A program made the translations under genes and the position numbers. From the NCBI GenBank assembly GCA_021030915.1, contig JAGEMR010000007.1, positions 496,001 to 560,000 of the forward strand: a stretch of DNA of 64,000 nt. The letters run 5' to 3'. The number at the start of each line of letters is the position of its first letter. The stretch's first letter is position 1. This DNA is from Astrothelium macrocarpum. Taxonomy: Eukaryota; Ascomycota; Dothideomycetes; Trypetheliales; Trypetheliaceae. Of this stretch, positions 21,019 to 32,534 are shown piece after piece. The notes beneath the pieces are model-generated. The model was not told the DNA's origin and ran no database searches. It saw only the letters and a program-made list of their open reading frames with translations.

Positions 21019-23007
21019 TCACAAATGCTCGTCAATATTCATCGTGTCGAACTCGCCACTAGGAGAGAAGTTGCGGGGGAAGGTGTTGAAATGCGTGTTT
21101 GCGGTACGTTCGTGGAAGGGACTGCCAAGACGCCTGATGCTTGGTCCGGCTTCTATAGGTGGCGCAAGTTTGGAGTAATCGACACTGTTGTTGTTCGCAT
21201 TTGATTGGTAGCTGAGGTCGGAAGGACCTTGCATGGAGGGATCTTGGGGGGGGGGACTCTGAATGGTGGGACCTTGAATGGAGAGACCCTGCATGGGCGG
21301 ACCCTGTATTGATGGCGGGACAAAAAGGTTTGATAGGCCTCGAGCACCGTCATGGGCGTCATCAAGACTGAAGCCGCGGTGGCGGACACGTCGCCCGGAT
21401 GTGTCTGCTGGAGTCCCAAATAATTCTTGCAGTAGATTTTCATGACGAGCTTTGAGGCCGGGCTCTTCCTCGAGTTTATGAGCGGCGCGACGCTTGAGGG
21501 ATCGATTGAGAGGGATGGGGGCATGTAGGCTAATCGGTGGACCTAGCTCTGGGACGGCGAGCGGTGAATGAGTGGGAAGAGCGTCTGACGATGCAGGTAC
21601 AGAAGTCTCCATGGCCGAGGAACTTGGCAGAGGCGCAGGTCTGGGCACGAATGGAGATGCGAGAGGTTGAGGGCTACTGCTCAGACCAATGCCGAAATGC
21701 AGTGATTGGCTCTTTTGATGAGCAGGCGATCGCATTGATGGCTGACGTTGAATACAATTGCTGTCTGGTGGCTTCGGAGTTGAAGATCCTGCAGCAAGTT
21801 GCGACAGCGGCCCACCCATACGCATGGATTCAGATGTAGTCGTAGCAAGTGAGATGTTCATATCTCGCGTTGAAAAGGTAGCTTCAGAATGACCAAGAGG
21901 AGAGGTGAAACGGGAACTACGGGGTCTCGGGCTGCTTGAACGGAAGGGTGATGGACTCCGCACCTGAAGAAGCCGGGAATAGTGAGCCGAGAGAGACGGT
22001 TTTTGTTTGCAAAGCTGTCCCAACCGTTTGCGAGTGGCGACCGTGGAGTAGGGCCATTTGCGCGGGACTTTAAGAGGGTTCTGACCAGTAGGTGTAGCAC
22101 AATCGGTATCTCCAGGTCGAATAGTATCAGGGGATCCGCCACGCGGAGTTCCACCAAAATTTGAGCCTTTCGCGACGGCAATCGACTGTGTCTTGGCACC
22201 TCTCCAGCTATCTCTTGCTCTGCGAGCAACACGATTCCCAAGACCGAGAGGTGGAACTGCGCCCGGAAACATCTTGAAGGGTGTAACGACGGGATCTTGA
22301 AGGTACATCATGTAGGTAAACCACAAGTGGTTGTCGGTCTCTTCAGTCCATTTTTCACTCCCTTTCTTTATATGATTGCCCAGTTTTGTGGGAGACGGAG
22401 AAGTGTCCATAACAGTTTCCTTGACATGAGGTAATCCGAACGGATCGCATAAATCGCTTTCTGGGCTCGTGCAGCTGCCACCAAGGGAGGGAAAGGAATC
22501 TGAGCTTTCATCTGAAGAAAAGGACGAGTCTGAGAGACAGGACGCGGAAGAAGATGGCCGACTAAGACTTTGATCGACGTTCCTCTCTCTGACGCGGGTC
22601 CAGTCTGCAATCTCTCGGGACCTTTCATTCAAGGATCGTGATAACTGTGCAACGGGGGTTTTTGGAGGAGACGTAACACGTTGGAACGATGGCAAAGGAG
22701 ACAGCAGGCCCTCGGTGAGTGTTGACGAGTGGACAGGCTTCATAGGTTTCGGGCATTCCATAGGGGCATCTGGAGTCTCAATGGTGGGCACTATCTGATC
22801 CACTGAGCTATCTTGGGCGAGGATTTGCTTGCTGAATGGAATTGCAGGACGGCGGCGTTTGACGCGATAAGTCTGCTTTGGAAGCTGAGGTGGTTCTGCA
22901 TGTTCGACGGTCTCAACGGGTTCTGGGGTTTTTGGGAGACGGCCGTCGGCGTAGTGGAATTGAAAGTTTCGAGGGAGCGTGATCGAGAGATGTGGTTTAG
23001 ACGCCAT
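21019..23007 (-). CDS. Large disordered protein with one conserved Trp-rich block; function unknown
   Basis: This single-exon gene encodes 662 residues. The start is ATG 23007 (MASKPHLSITLP); the frame extends two codons upstream without another ATG. Most of the protein is Ser/Pro-rich and disordered, with many SP/TP motifs (TPEP, SPPKTP, SPSP) that are likely proline-directed kinase sites, and basic runs such as RVKRRRP that could act in nuclear import. The only ordered-looking part is at residues about 217-272: WTEETDNHLWFTYMMY, followed by a Pro-rich turn and RVARRARDSWRG. This block recalls a SANT/Myb-like or other short helical module, and I would expect it to be conserved among Pezizomycotina. 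The C-terminal third carries a pentapeptide repeat (see 21229-21318). It looks like a cell-cycle- or transcription-linked regulator, but that is inference only. Confidence 0.7.
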   Translation of the reverse strand: MASKPHLSITLPRNFQFHYADGRLPKTPEPVETVEHAEPPQLPKQTYRVKRRRPAIPFSKQILAQDSSVDQIVPTIETPDAPMECPKPMKPVHSSTLTEGLLSPLPSFQRVTSPPKTPVAQLSRSLNERSREIADWTRVRERNVDQSLSRPSSSASCLSDSSFSSDESSDSFPSLGGSCTSPESDLCDPFGLPHVKETVMDTSPSPTKLGNHIKKGSEKWTEETDNHLWFTYMMYLQDPVVTPFKMFPGAVPPLGLGNRVARRARDSWRGAKTQSIAVAKGSNFGGTPRGGSPDTIRPGDTDCATPTGQNPLKVPRKWPYSTVATRKRLGQLCKQKPSLSAHYSRLLQVRSPSPFRSSSPRPRSSRFTSPLGHSEATFSTRDMNISLATTTSESMRMGGPLSQLAAGSSTPKPPDSNCIQRQPSMRSPAHQKSQSLHFGIGLSSSPQPLASPFVPRPAPLPSSSAMETSVPASSDALPTHSPLAVPELGPPISLHAPIPLNRSLKRRAAHKLEEEPGLKARHENLLQELFGTPADTSGRRVRHRGFSLDDAHDGARGLSNLFVPPSIQGPPMQGLSIQGPTIQSPPPQDPSMQGPSDLSYQSNANNNSVDYSKLAPPIEAGPSIRRLGSPFHERTANTHFNTFPRNFSPSGEFDTMNIDEHL
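21229..21318 (-). repeat. Six-copy 15-bp coding repeat (pentapeptide ending in Gln)
   Basis: In the 662-residue protein the units read PPSIQ, GPPMQ, GLSIQ, GPTIQ, SPPPQ and DPSMQ: every fifth residue is Gln, and the second or third position is usually Pro. At DNA level it is a degenerate 15-bp minisatellite, so copy number may vary between strains. Confidence 0.75.
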
Positions 23008-23168
23008 TTTCAAAGAAGTTCAGCTTCCTCAAACAAGTAGTTGAGGATCTTGAGCTTTTTATGGTAACTTTTAGGAGATATTGAGGACCACAAAGGCCAA
23101 AATCCGCAGTCACGATTCTGTCCAATTCTTCGCCTGACTAGCGAGAGAACGCTCTACGGATCGCACAA

Positions 23169-23446
23169 TGACAGCCGAAAAACTTTCTGGTATTCCCTTT
23201 CCTGATAGCAAGGACCAAATAAGTTTGCTCCAACGTACGAATTATCAACGCTTTTGTCGATACACTGTCATAGGTATGTGGCCTTCCTAACCGAAGAAAT
23301 GGAGGTCACAGATTATGTGCGGTCGCAAGCTTCGAGAGGCCAAAAGAAACCACTTCAGACTAGTGACGAAGCTTCAGTGTCGCCCGTGAGAGTTCAACCC
23401 TTCCTGGATGAAAGCGATATGATGAGGGCCCCGTGGCGGTGGTGAC
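23169..23446 (+). CDS. Possible small two-exon gene (about 79 residues)
   Basis: ATG at 23169 opens a 35-codon frame (begins MTAEKLSGIPFPD). A GTATGT donor at 23274 and a TCACAG acceptor ending at 23311 would join it to a frame that ends at TGA 23444-23446 with the basic/acidic tail DESDMMRAPWRW. The intron would be only 38 bp, shorter than any other in this window, with a CTAAC branch point. The composition of both exons is protein-like, and the gene would be divergent from the 662-residue gene 160 bases away. I do not recognise the product. The short intron is the main reason for doubt. Confidence 0.3.
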
Positions 23447-23562
23447 GTTGATCGTTTTGAGAGAGCGATGGAAAGCAGAGCTGGGTTCGGTGAGATGCGC
23501 CGAGTATGTCGTGAGATTACGCAAGCTACGGAGGAGCAGCAAGTGCAAGTGCGCGTGCGGAA

Positions 23563-23589
23563 GGAGCAAATGGAGCAAATGGAGCAAGA
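23563..23589. repeat. 9-bp tandem repeat, three copies
   Basis: The unit GGAGCAAAT occurs twice perfectly and a third time with change in its last bases. Confidence 0.6.
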
Positions 23590-24067
23590 GCGCTCAGCAA
23601 GCACACATGTCTGCTTATCGGGATTCGGGCGCGAGCAACGAAGCTCTTGGGTCGGCGGTCGCACAATCGACGCAAATGCCTGCCAAGTCGGCCAACAGTC
23701 TCAGCTGACTGGCATAGCCGGGCAAGTGATGCCAGACAGCGCGACAATGGAGCGCGATAGGGGATGGGAGGTGGTGATTCTCGTGCGGGTGGGGAAGACA
23801 GGTGAAGGTGTGTGGAAGACGTGCGAGCGACAGCGCGATGCGGAGGGAAAGAGGTACCACGCACGGTCGCGCCCGGGGTTGCAGGGGATCGCTGGACGGC
23901 GTCAGGGCAGGCGCGCAGCTTGCTGGAGGGATCCGGGAGGGAAGAGGGCCCACTGCGGCCACAGTGCGTGCTGTCCGGCAAGCGGTCAGGTTTCCTGGGG
24001 TTGCGAGAGAATTGGAGACAGTGGACCAGCGAGGAAAAGGTGGAGCCCAACAAGCAGGAGGGACAAG

Positions 24068-24116
24068 GTGCAGCGCGGTGCAGAGCGGTGCAGAGCACTG
24101 CAGAGCACTGCAGCCA
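24068..24116. repeat. 10-bp tandem repeat, five copies
   Basis: The units are variants of (G/C)TGCAGAGC(G/A). The first ends in GCGCG and the last in GCCA. The unit length is not a multiple of three, which argues against the overlapping long frames being coding. The last copies contain PstI-type CTGCAG palindromes. Confidence 0.75.
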
Positions 24117-24262
24117 ACGACCGGGGGCGAAAATGGGGTGGCGCGCCTTATCGGGCCTAGCGTCGACGCGTCCACGCGAACCTCCCGCACACGCGTCTTG
24201 TCCCTCCACATACGCACCTCGTTACGTTAGGGACTTAGGGTACACAGCTGCTAGGCTCTCCC

Positions 24263-24294
24263 GTCTGAACGTCTGAACGTCTGAACGACTGAAC
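24263..24294. repeat. 8-bp tandem repeat, four copies
   Basis: GTCTGAAC occurs three times perfectly and once as GACTGAAC. It sits at the right margin of the GC-rich island. Confidence 0.75.
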
Positions 24295-24650
24295 GAGCGC
24301 GGCTCGCCGTTCATACCTAGCTTGGCCGGGCGCTGTCGTAGATTTCTGCGTCTCTAGTGCTCTGCACGTCGCTGACTCTCAGACCCCTTCCCACGTTTGC
24401 CGCTTTCAAAAGGTCCCCATTTGCCCCTCAATCGAAGCGGCCCGCAGGCCAGCAAAGCTCCACTCCATCACGCGTCTTTCGAGTGCACAAGCTCTGCCCG
24501 CAGGCATTGGTCCCCTCTGGCAGCGAGTCAACTCCTGACACACCTTCTGGCTTTGCAGTGAGACTTACTTTTGGCTTTTTCCATGGACTGAAGTGGGCTT
24601 CGCTTCCGTGCTTTCGAGCAGTAGTCAAAAGTATCTGGGGAACTCATCTG

Positions 24651-27600
24651 TCCTAATTTTGGCATTTGGAGATTCCCGGGATACGAAGACGCACATCAGG
24701 TAACGGTAGGCGCCACCACCCATGCCTCGCTTCGGAGAGCAACCGACGTTCTTTGGTTCCTTTATCCTAGCTCCAGTGATAAACATAAGGTACTTATCGC
24801 TACAGAACGCGCACGCGTATTTCCGTGAACTCGACTTCGAAGCTTCCACAATTCGTCCCGAGTGTTGGATTTTACTTTACCGGAAGTCCTAAAGTATAGT
24901 TGGTACAAATATCTCTGACCATCATCCAAATGTCGCTAACTTTCGTCGACGAAAGAAGGACGAGGTCACGAATGAGTAATCTCCAGTGTCTCTCACGTCA
25001 GTCTGATTTAAGCCAGGATCAATAACGACCCCGGTCGGGACGATAGGGCATTCTCCGAATCCACAGCGGGAAGTTGTCACTTCGGCATTCTCTACGAGCG
25101 ATTTCTGACGTTGATGGTTGCCTCATGTTATGTTCATATCCCAGATGACATCCAAGATGACATCCAAGTCATCGCGGTCTCGGATCCGTTGCTAAAAAAG
25201 GTGTTCATTGGCTATCGGCAGCTATCCGACTCACCTCACCTGACGAGAGTAGTTCAGACGTGTCTACCGTTCCTATAGCGTCTCACTAGGCCACTCAGTT
25301 CGATTGCCTTCTTGTTTCCAGTTTCACTTTGATTAAGAAACCAATCACTATATCCACTAGAAGTGCAAACCTTCACTGTTCCTGAGGCTTCCGTTACCAG
25401 TGTCAATTTACTCTTCATCTGTTGCGGTCCCCTCCGTCGCTGGCTTATCTCTACAAGCAGTTTCTGGTCCGTTCGAATGTTTCGCTTATTTTGATAGACC
25501 TTTCGTCAGGCTGTTCAGCAATATTAGACGTGGCTCTGTCTTACGCTTCCGAACGACGGAGGGCCCATCCTTTCAGGCCTATCCATGTTACCGAGCATTG
25601 GTCCTTGGGCTCATCTTAGCCAAATCCTTAAGGTCCCGCGTGTACTTTTATCTTTGTGTGATCCAGCGGAACCTGTGCGGGTAAACTTGGCAGACCGCAT
25701 CACGTCTTGGTGTTCTCCAACCCTATGAAGACCTACACGAAAGGTCTTGATTTTGTCAGCTTTGTGACTTTGCAGCACACTACGCGTCGGCGTCAATCAT
25801 CGATCAGCATGCGATTGAGATTTGCTAGCGTTTTTGCTAGCATTCTTTGCTGCTGTTCTATAGCACAGCGCATTCCTACAAAACAGCCATTTTTGGTCAA
25901 GATAGTGCACAGAAGAATGAAGTGTTGACAACGGGCAACATTCTGTACATGCATGAAATCGGGACTGTTGACAATTAAGCCCGGACGCAAATCACCAGCG
26001 GCTAGCATCTGAGCAGGATAGCTGTAATTTTAACGCATAATGCTGACCAAAACAAGAATGCAGCCAATATAAGCATAATAAGCTCCAATATAGAAGCTGT
26101 TTTTTTTTTTCGGTTGGACTTCATATCCTATTAGACTGTGTAGTAAATCAAAAGGGGTTGCACATATCTCGCTTCGGTAATAGACAAATCCTTTCGCAAG
26201 ACCACTCTGCTCTTCCATATTCTCAAAGGCATGGACAAAAGCATTCTCGTCATTACTTCAGGCTCTACGTTATCTGTCCCCACTGGTTCAGTATCAACGA
26301 ACGGTTGTTCCAGCGTTCAAAATGGGTGAAAGTAGTACTTGTCGCACAAGGTGTTGTGCATTTGTCGTCTCTGGACCTTTTCTATGACATCCGCGTGGAT
26401 TTGTTCGGTATGCATTCATTTAGAGCCAGAGTGTTGACAGATGATGCTAAAAGGGCTGTATTGTGCAAGCTCCTTATAGAGAACGTTCATCTCTGAAGAT
26501 GCGTGGCATGAGGGTGGCCACCCTTGAGTAAAGTCTAGCCAAGGCCATGGAGGGGCTGAGCTATGCAACGCCATCTAAGGGTTGGGCGTCAGCTTGCGTG
26601 GCATTGGGCTATCTCAATGGTCGCCAAGATTATATTTGAACCCCAATCCGGGCTGTTTTCGGACGACACGAAACATATCAGTTTCAATAAGATACGAAGG
26701 ACTGCTCAGCTCGACCACTTGGATCTTGATCAAATTCTCTTTGCTCAGACTTTTATTAAAATATTAGACTGCTAGACCCGGATATCTGTCGACCAACACG
26801 TTTATCCTTGATGGCGTAGACTGCCTGACCACAGTCTAATTTCTCATGCAGGGTTCGTAATGGCAAAACATTCTTATTGATCCGATCGCCAAGATTTTAA
26901 TTCTTCAGGCAAAGCAGCGGCCAAGTATCACTTATCACACAGCACATCCGCAGCCCGCATTTGAAGATATGGAAGCTGACACCGGCATCGGAGATGTGAC
27001 GAGAGCACGTCTTGGAAGGAAAAATGCACGGACCAGGTATCGGAACTCCAGGACACACCATCTTATGTAGAGTCTTCTGTACTTGTATCATCAATATAGT
27101 TACCGAATTCTATCTATGGCCCGAGTCATCTGATGCCTCTTTTTAGTGAACATTAGCGAGAATAACAGCGGACAAGGTCTCCGTTGCTTGATCTCGTCTG
27201 CAATCTCCCGAATTATCACCCTTTTCTTCCTGAGGTCGTGTTGGAAAAAAGACATAGGCCTGGAGAATGTTGAGTCTATGGTGGACCACCATCCACACGA
27301 ATAATTACATAGCGATCTAATATCCCGCGCCAACATGGCGTGCGTCCCCGTTAGGGTCGAAACACAAAGGTCAAGGACTTGAGGTATTGTGAAAGATAAC
27401 GGCTTCAATAAAGTGTAATCGAAGCCCAATGAAAGCCAAGGAAATGACTTTTCTGGAATACGGCCATCCTAATGCCTGTTGAAGCCATGGCGAGATTACT
27501 CGGTGTCCATTGCATTGCATTGCCATCGCCGACCAGTCTGTACCGCATGAATCCCAAACGCTTTCATGAAATCAAGCGCAAATGTTTTGTCTGGCTTCAT

Positions 27601-30600
27601 GCATGGATGACACCACACAGGTGCTCAAGCACATTTTTCTCCTCTAGCCATTTGATAACGGTATTGATTCTCAGAGCCTGATAGTCCATGACGATGACAT
27701 GCACGTTTCTATTTGTTTTCATTTTCCGCGGGCGTTTGGCAAAGACATTATCATGACCGGTACGTCGAGACAGATGGATGATTAACTCGCCATATCCGCA
27801 GAAAATGTAGGTTTCTTCTCCGAAAAATTGACCATGAGGTCAAAAAAGACAATTCCAAATTCCTATGATTCTTCTGAGCCCTTAAATGTACCTTTATTGC
27901 GAGATGTATTATTCAGAGATCTTATCAAAGTCCTTTAACGCCTCCGTTTCCCTCATATGGTTTCGAAAACCCCTCTTTGCTTTCTCGCGGTCGGAGCTCC
28001 ATCTTATCCCGCCGAGCGGGCTCATATGTTTGGTTTTGGTATGCTGAACGTTGCACCAAGTGAAAACTTGAACGTCAAGCGCTTTCAGGGTTCGGGCAAA
28101 TCACCTGGGATTGGATGTCCTAGATGGTCTGCTGCTTTGTGCCCGATAAGCAGAAGACGTCGGACATGCTCTGCTTCCACAGTCCAACGTCCTCATTACG
28201 GTTCTTCTTCGAGGACGGCCATCAGGGCCAATGACGACAATGATCGTGGCTACTTGAGTGCACCTAAGTTGGGTTAGGATCTGTTCTAAGCAAGGATTAG
28301 GAGGTTGACCGACTAACATTTTGTAGATATGGATATAATTGTAGCAAATATTCGATTCTTTCAGTCTAAAAGACCTAGCTATGAAAATTTTAGCACTTGT
28401 AATGATGGATTCAGATGTAGGATTCAAATACTTGATTTAAAAGATAGTGGGACTCTTTTCAACAATTGACCGTGATGATAGAGAAAATGATTGAAAAATG
28501 TAGCGTTCGTTCATGAATTGATAAAACCATTCTCTCGGAGACTTGTTTAACTAGATAAATTACTTGGGGAAAGCTCACAAAGTAGACAGTGCTAAAATAC
28601 TTTTTTTAGCCTGCTTAATGCATCGCATCTTCTACTCTCGTCCAATCAGGCAGACCATGCTTACAGTACTTCAAAGGTACGCAAAGCGAAACATCCGTAA
28701 GCCTCGTGCTCATTTCCTTGTGCCTGTCAAGCTAGGCACCCACCAATCTACTACCTCGGTCGACGGTAAGGCAAGTCGCATTGCATAAGTCTGCACTTGC
28801 GATCTGCGACACGGGCTAGGCTACAGCGCGCACCCCACATAAGCCTCCATTTTGCACATCTAGCCGCACACACTGAACTAGGTCAACCTGAAACAATTTG
28901 ACACTCGAGTAAAAGAGGCTGTTGGGAAAGCTTTGATGCAGCATGTCTTGGTGGTGTGGCTCCATTCCATAAGTAGAAAATTCTCCTAAAATTTTGCACG
29001 GCATCGGGTCGATCGTCTCAGGGAGGAAGCGAGAGCTACAATGCGGCACAGGGATTGGACGGAAGCGAAATAAAGAACGCCGCCGGAGACTTTTGAGTCC
29101 TGTACGTCGAAAAAAGTGTACTCAGCTGTGGTGCACGATTCGTTACGCAATATGCATGCCGTGCATATAGGGTTGCCCTGATCAAGAATGATCAGGACTT
29201 GTTTAGCCTGGTTGACCACGCCAATTGATGCTTTTTCGAACCTAGTTCTCGCGTAGAACATTGCTCTTGTCTGCCAACTTCCTTAACAATCATTAGCTTG
29301 AATGCCGGATGAGCAGGTCCGACAGGCTAAGAGATCATGCGATCAAGTAGGCTTGACTACCTGGGCCTTAATCTGGGAGTGTACCTAGGGGTACACGTGG
29401 CACATGAAGAGTTGGGGAACGTCTTGCTGTTTTGTTTTTTGTATTAATTAGCGAGGCCTTGTAGGCTTATTCTTACCTCGTGATTGGAAATGTCGGCAGA
29501 GTGGAGGCTAAGGATCTTGTTCAAATAAGCCTAGTGATAAGAGTCAGGGTAATGAATAGTTTGAGGCTTGAGAAGATCGGGACTATCGTGAAAATCTCTT
29601 TTTTGGTACACGTAGAGATAAGTCGTCCACAAATAAAAATGACTTTCCAGAAGAGAAGTGTGTCGTCCCATCAAAGAAAATCTAAGACCATGGCTCTCTT
29701 CTGGAAATTGGGTATCACTACAATTTCTCTCCAAGACTATTGCGGAATGAAATAATTATCAATGCCGTTTGTTGGCCGGTAGCGAGGATCATGTAGAGAA
29801 TGACGACGTTGATGTAGGGATCATGAAAGATTTCTAATGCGTGAGGGTCAAAATTTCGCCCAGTCGTGCGCAATCTCTTTGCAATTTCTCTGTGAGCCAC
29901 TGAGACGGACTCTAGAGCCTGAAGGAGTTTGCACCTGATCACATTATCCTTGAATCGCTTGGTGTTGAGCTTACGGGCTAGGGTCTTTCAGTCGCGCGAT
30001 GCATTGTGGGCAGAGGCCCTGCCCCTGAGCTAATCCCGAGGAGGCTAAGACCCCTTTCGTCTGCTTTCACTTCCCTCCTTCCTTGCCTTCCCCATCAATC
30101 TCCACTTTCAACTCAACCAACCTACGCTGGTGATATATATTGACACGTCGACTCTTTTGCTCCAGTGCATGCATATTTCTTCGGCGGGACTCGTTCATCG
30201 ACACAGCCCACAGTTGTGCAACATGCGTCCGATATACACCATAGGCTCTTTCTCCTATATGGATTGTGGGTGCATGGCATTTTAATAGAAACGGATATCC
30301 TCTATCTTCTCTCTTGCTCTTCCGAACTCAATCTATGCGGCACGGGTGCTTCTAGTCTACTGTTGAAAGAAAGAGCTTCCCTTTTCATTGACTGTGAAGA
30401 GATAGCAAGACTGGTAGAGAGTCGAATAACATCCAGTCTACAAACCAGGCTCTCGGGAGGCGTGGTTTCTGGTAGCTCCAGTAATGAAGACGTTTGGATC
30501 ACAGCAGGCCACAGCAGATCATCTTTTATACTCAGCCAGTGGGCTCCCAACAACGAAGCCCCACTCTTTCTGATCGGCATTTGGTTGTTTAGCAAACCTA

Positions 30601-30836
30601 CTTGGACGGTTCAATCAACATGCTATTTCCTCGATGTGCCAGTATACTCCAAGGTGATGGTCTTTGAGTTGACTGATGTTAGGATGAACAAGCTCCACAC
30701 ATGAACTTTCGGGCTCTGCGAAGACCAGATGTCTGATCTGTTCCGCACTTTTTGACAACCTCCTGGAAAGTAGGAAAGATACCTGTAATGCTTTTCCAAG
30801 AATCTTTAAACAAGCAAATCAGCTAAGCAAGCCCCA
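24651..30836. other. Gene-poor region of about 6.2 kb
   Basis: There are many short frames on both strands and none with a recognised domain. The longest is 179 codons at 30165-30704, preceded by a CT-rich tract and a GATATATATT motif at about 30130, so a real transcript start there is possible. A minus-strand stretch at about 26070-26260 reads protein-like (AFENMEEQSGLAKGFVYY) but is isolated. I saw no terminal repeats or transposase motifs. Decayed genes or mobile DNA are likely but unproven. Confidence 0.45.
29379..29396. repeat. Perfect 7-bp inverted repeat with 4-base loop
   Basis: GTGTACC, then TAGG, then GGTACAC. It could be a protein-binding site or a hairpin; no gene is adjacent. 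Confidence 0.5.
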
Positions 30837-32193
30837 ATGGCTAAGTCTGTATTCAATCCAGGGGCCCCCTGGACCTCGGGTTCGATGCTCAATGGTGGCG
30901 ACACACTGGATGACATATTCTTTGTATCGGGCGTTCCCGGGGCTCCGGTCATTGATTTGCTTGTCGAGAATGAAGATGGTGAGCCCTTACTTTGCTACTC
31001 AAGGAAACGTGGCTTTGAGATTCTACTCTTCCAAGTTTTGGGCAGAAGACGATATACCACCCGCGTACGCAATAATAGGAAACAACACCAAGCCTTTATC
31101 AAACTGGTAGCTGTTGGACCCGTGGCTTGGATACTGCCACAGCCGTCATAAGCCTCGCAATGCTTTGTTCGATCAAAATTATCATCCGGCATGATTGATG
31201 TTGACACAGGTAACGATGAACCTGTTGATCCAGGTTTGATCAGGAACGACCCTACAGTCGGATCATAGTCACTACCGAGCATCTCAGAGTTGAGGAACAA
31301 CAATTAGTCGCCAAAAGAAAACGTATACCAATTTTTGATGTACCAAACGCTTTTGCCGGCGCGATTTGCGTCATGAGGCATGTGGGAATGGGATTTCTAT
31401 ATATTAACTCACTGTGCATTGTTCAGGATTCGGAGATCGATTCGCAAAAGCGACCAATTTAGATGGACGAGTCCAGCGCAGCGCAGATTGCGATGTAGCT
31501 GCGAAGGGATTATGGAACAGTACTCAAAGCTTGTGTTTCGAGCGAACATCAAGAGAAATCATGATGGACGTTGTGATCGCTACCTGGACTCAACGTGAAT
31601 CAGCTCGATTCTACCCGTGACAGATATTCTTCTGGCAGCCTCTGATTTGGAATGCTCTTGTGAACGACCAAGCCTGGGCATTCCGAGGGTACCCTCTTGC
31701 CCCTAGAATCATCTGTTTTGGTAAATGACAAACTGTATGGGAGCCTCGTGGGCTAAGGACGTGTGGAACCCTTCCATGAGGTATTTCCCAAAAAGCTTGC
31801 GCAAACTGGCTGCAGCTGAAGTCTTTACTTCAAGACTATTTGGTGCTCGGACTCTGAGTCTAGCCAGCGTTGAAGCATTTGCCTCTTGCCCGAAATTGGG
31901 GAGCAGATTGTGGAAGAAATATCAGAGTTCCATTGTTGCTCACTCGCAACAAGGTGGTTGCTTTTCCAGGCTTGGCTTCGCCCATGCCTCAAAAAGTAGA
32001 TCTATCTTGTATCGCCGGGTTGTGGAAATCACAGCTACCTCGTAGCCTTCCTTTGGAGGCCAAACTTGGCGAGACGTCGCAGTATCGGCTCTATCCAAAT
32101 CGAGCGCCACCCTGGTTATGGCTGTTCGTCGGAGGCTGGGAAATTTTCTCGAGGAGAATACTGTACAACAAGAATCAACGCGATGCTCACTGA
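30837..32193 (+). pseudogene. Decayed HET-domain (heterokaryon incompatibility) gene
   Basis: HET-family landmarks appear in the right order but in different frames separated by stops. The N-terminal region has WLGYCHSRHKPRNALF at about 31120-31165. The HET core at about 31340-31445 reads IPIFDVPNAFAGAICVMRHV and then LYINSLCIVQDS, the counterpart of the family's WIDSLCIIQDS. The second HET motif at about 31648-31750 reads LVNDQAWAFRGYPLAPRI, then ICFGK, an in-frame TGA at 31726-31728 and QTVWEPR. The C-terminal part at about 31940-32140 reads VVAFPGLAS, CIAGLWKSQLPRSL and RAPPWLW, matching the usual KLVAFSGLA, YIAGLWK.LP and RAPSWSWA patterns. HET proteins trigger cell death when genetically different hyphae fuse. 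Multiple stops and frame changes show that this copy cannot make a full protein. The true start is uncertain; the ATG at 30837 is the first candidate. Confidence 0.75.
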
Positions 32194-32534
32194 CGGACTA
32201 GAAAATTGCTAAACCCAGATACTTCGGCGTTAGGTACTTCGGCAATAGTGTCAAGGTACCAAGGTCTTCCTCACCGATTCCGGATACTGGCACAGCATAA
32301 TACGATATGAAGCGATAGTCTTCACACAGGACGCTGGAAAACATGACCATTTTTCAATGGGATCAGATGATCTGAAAACTGCAGCACAGGCTACCAAACG
32401 CTCAATTGCTCAAAGCCGTCATTTGTGTTACATTACTGATCTTTGAGGCGAGTGAAATTGATGTGTTTGGCCGTCTGACCCCTCCTACAGGGTATCTTTA
32501 TAATCAAATAAAGAACGGATTCCTACATGCTGGC

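Larger units (their letters stand above)
23447..24650. other. GC-rich island with short tandem repeats, no supported gene
   Basis: From about 23450 to 24240 the sequence is clearly richer in G and C than its surroundings, and the plus strand is purine-rich. Frames of about 200-230 codons are open on both strands at the same place, as expected from lack of stop codons in GC-rich DNA. Three short tandem repeats with unit lengths 9, 10 and 8 bp lie inside. No protein family was recognised in any frame. Confidence 0.55.

Noticed and set aside
23468..24209. Overlapping frames of about 200-230 codons on both strands
   Set aside because: They coincide with a GC-rich island, carry a 10-bp tandem repeat that would shift the frame with copy change, and show no domain or splice pattern.
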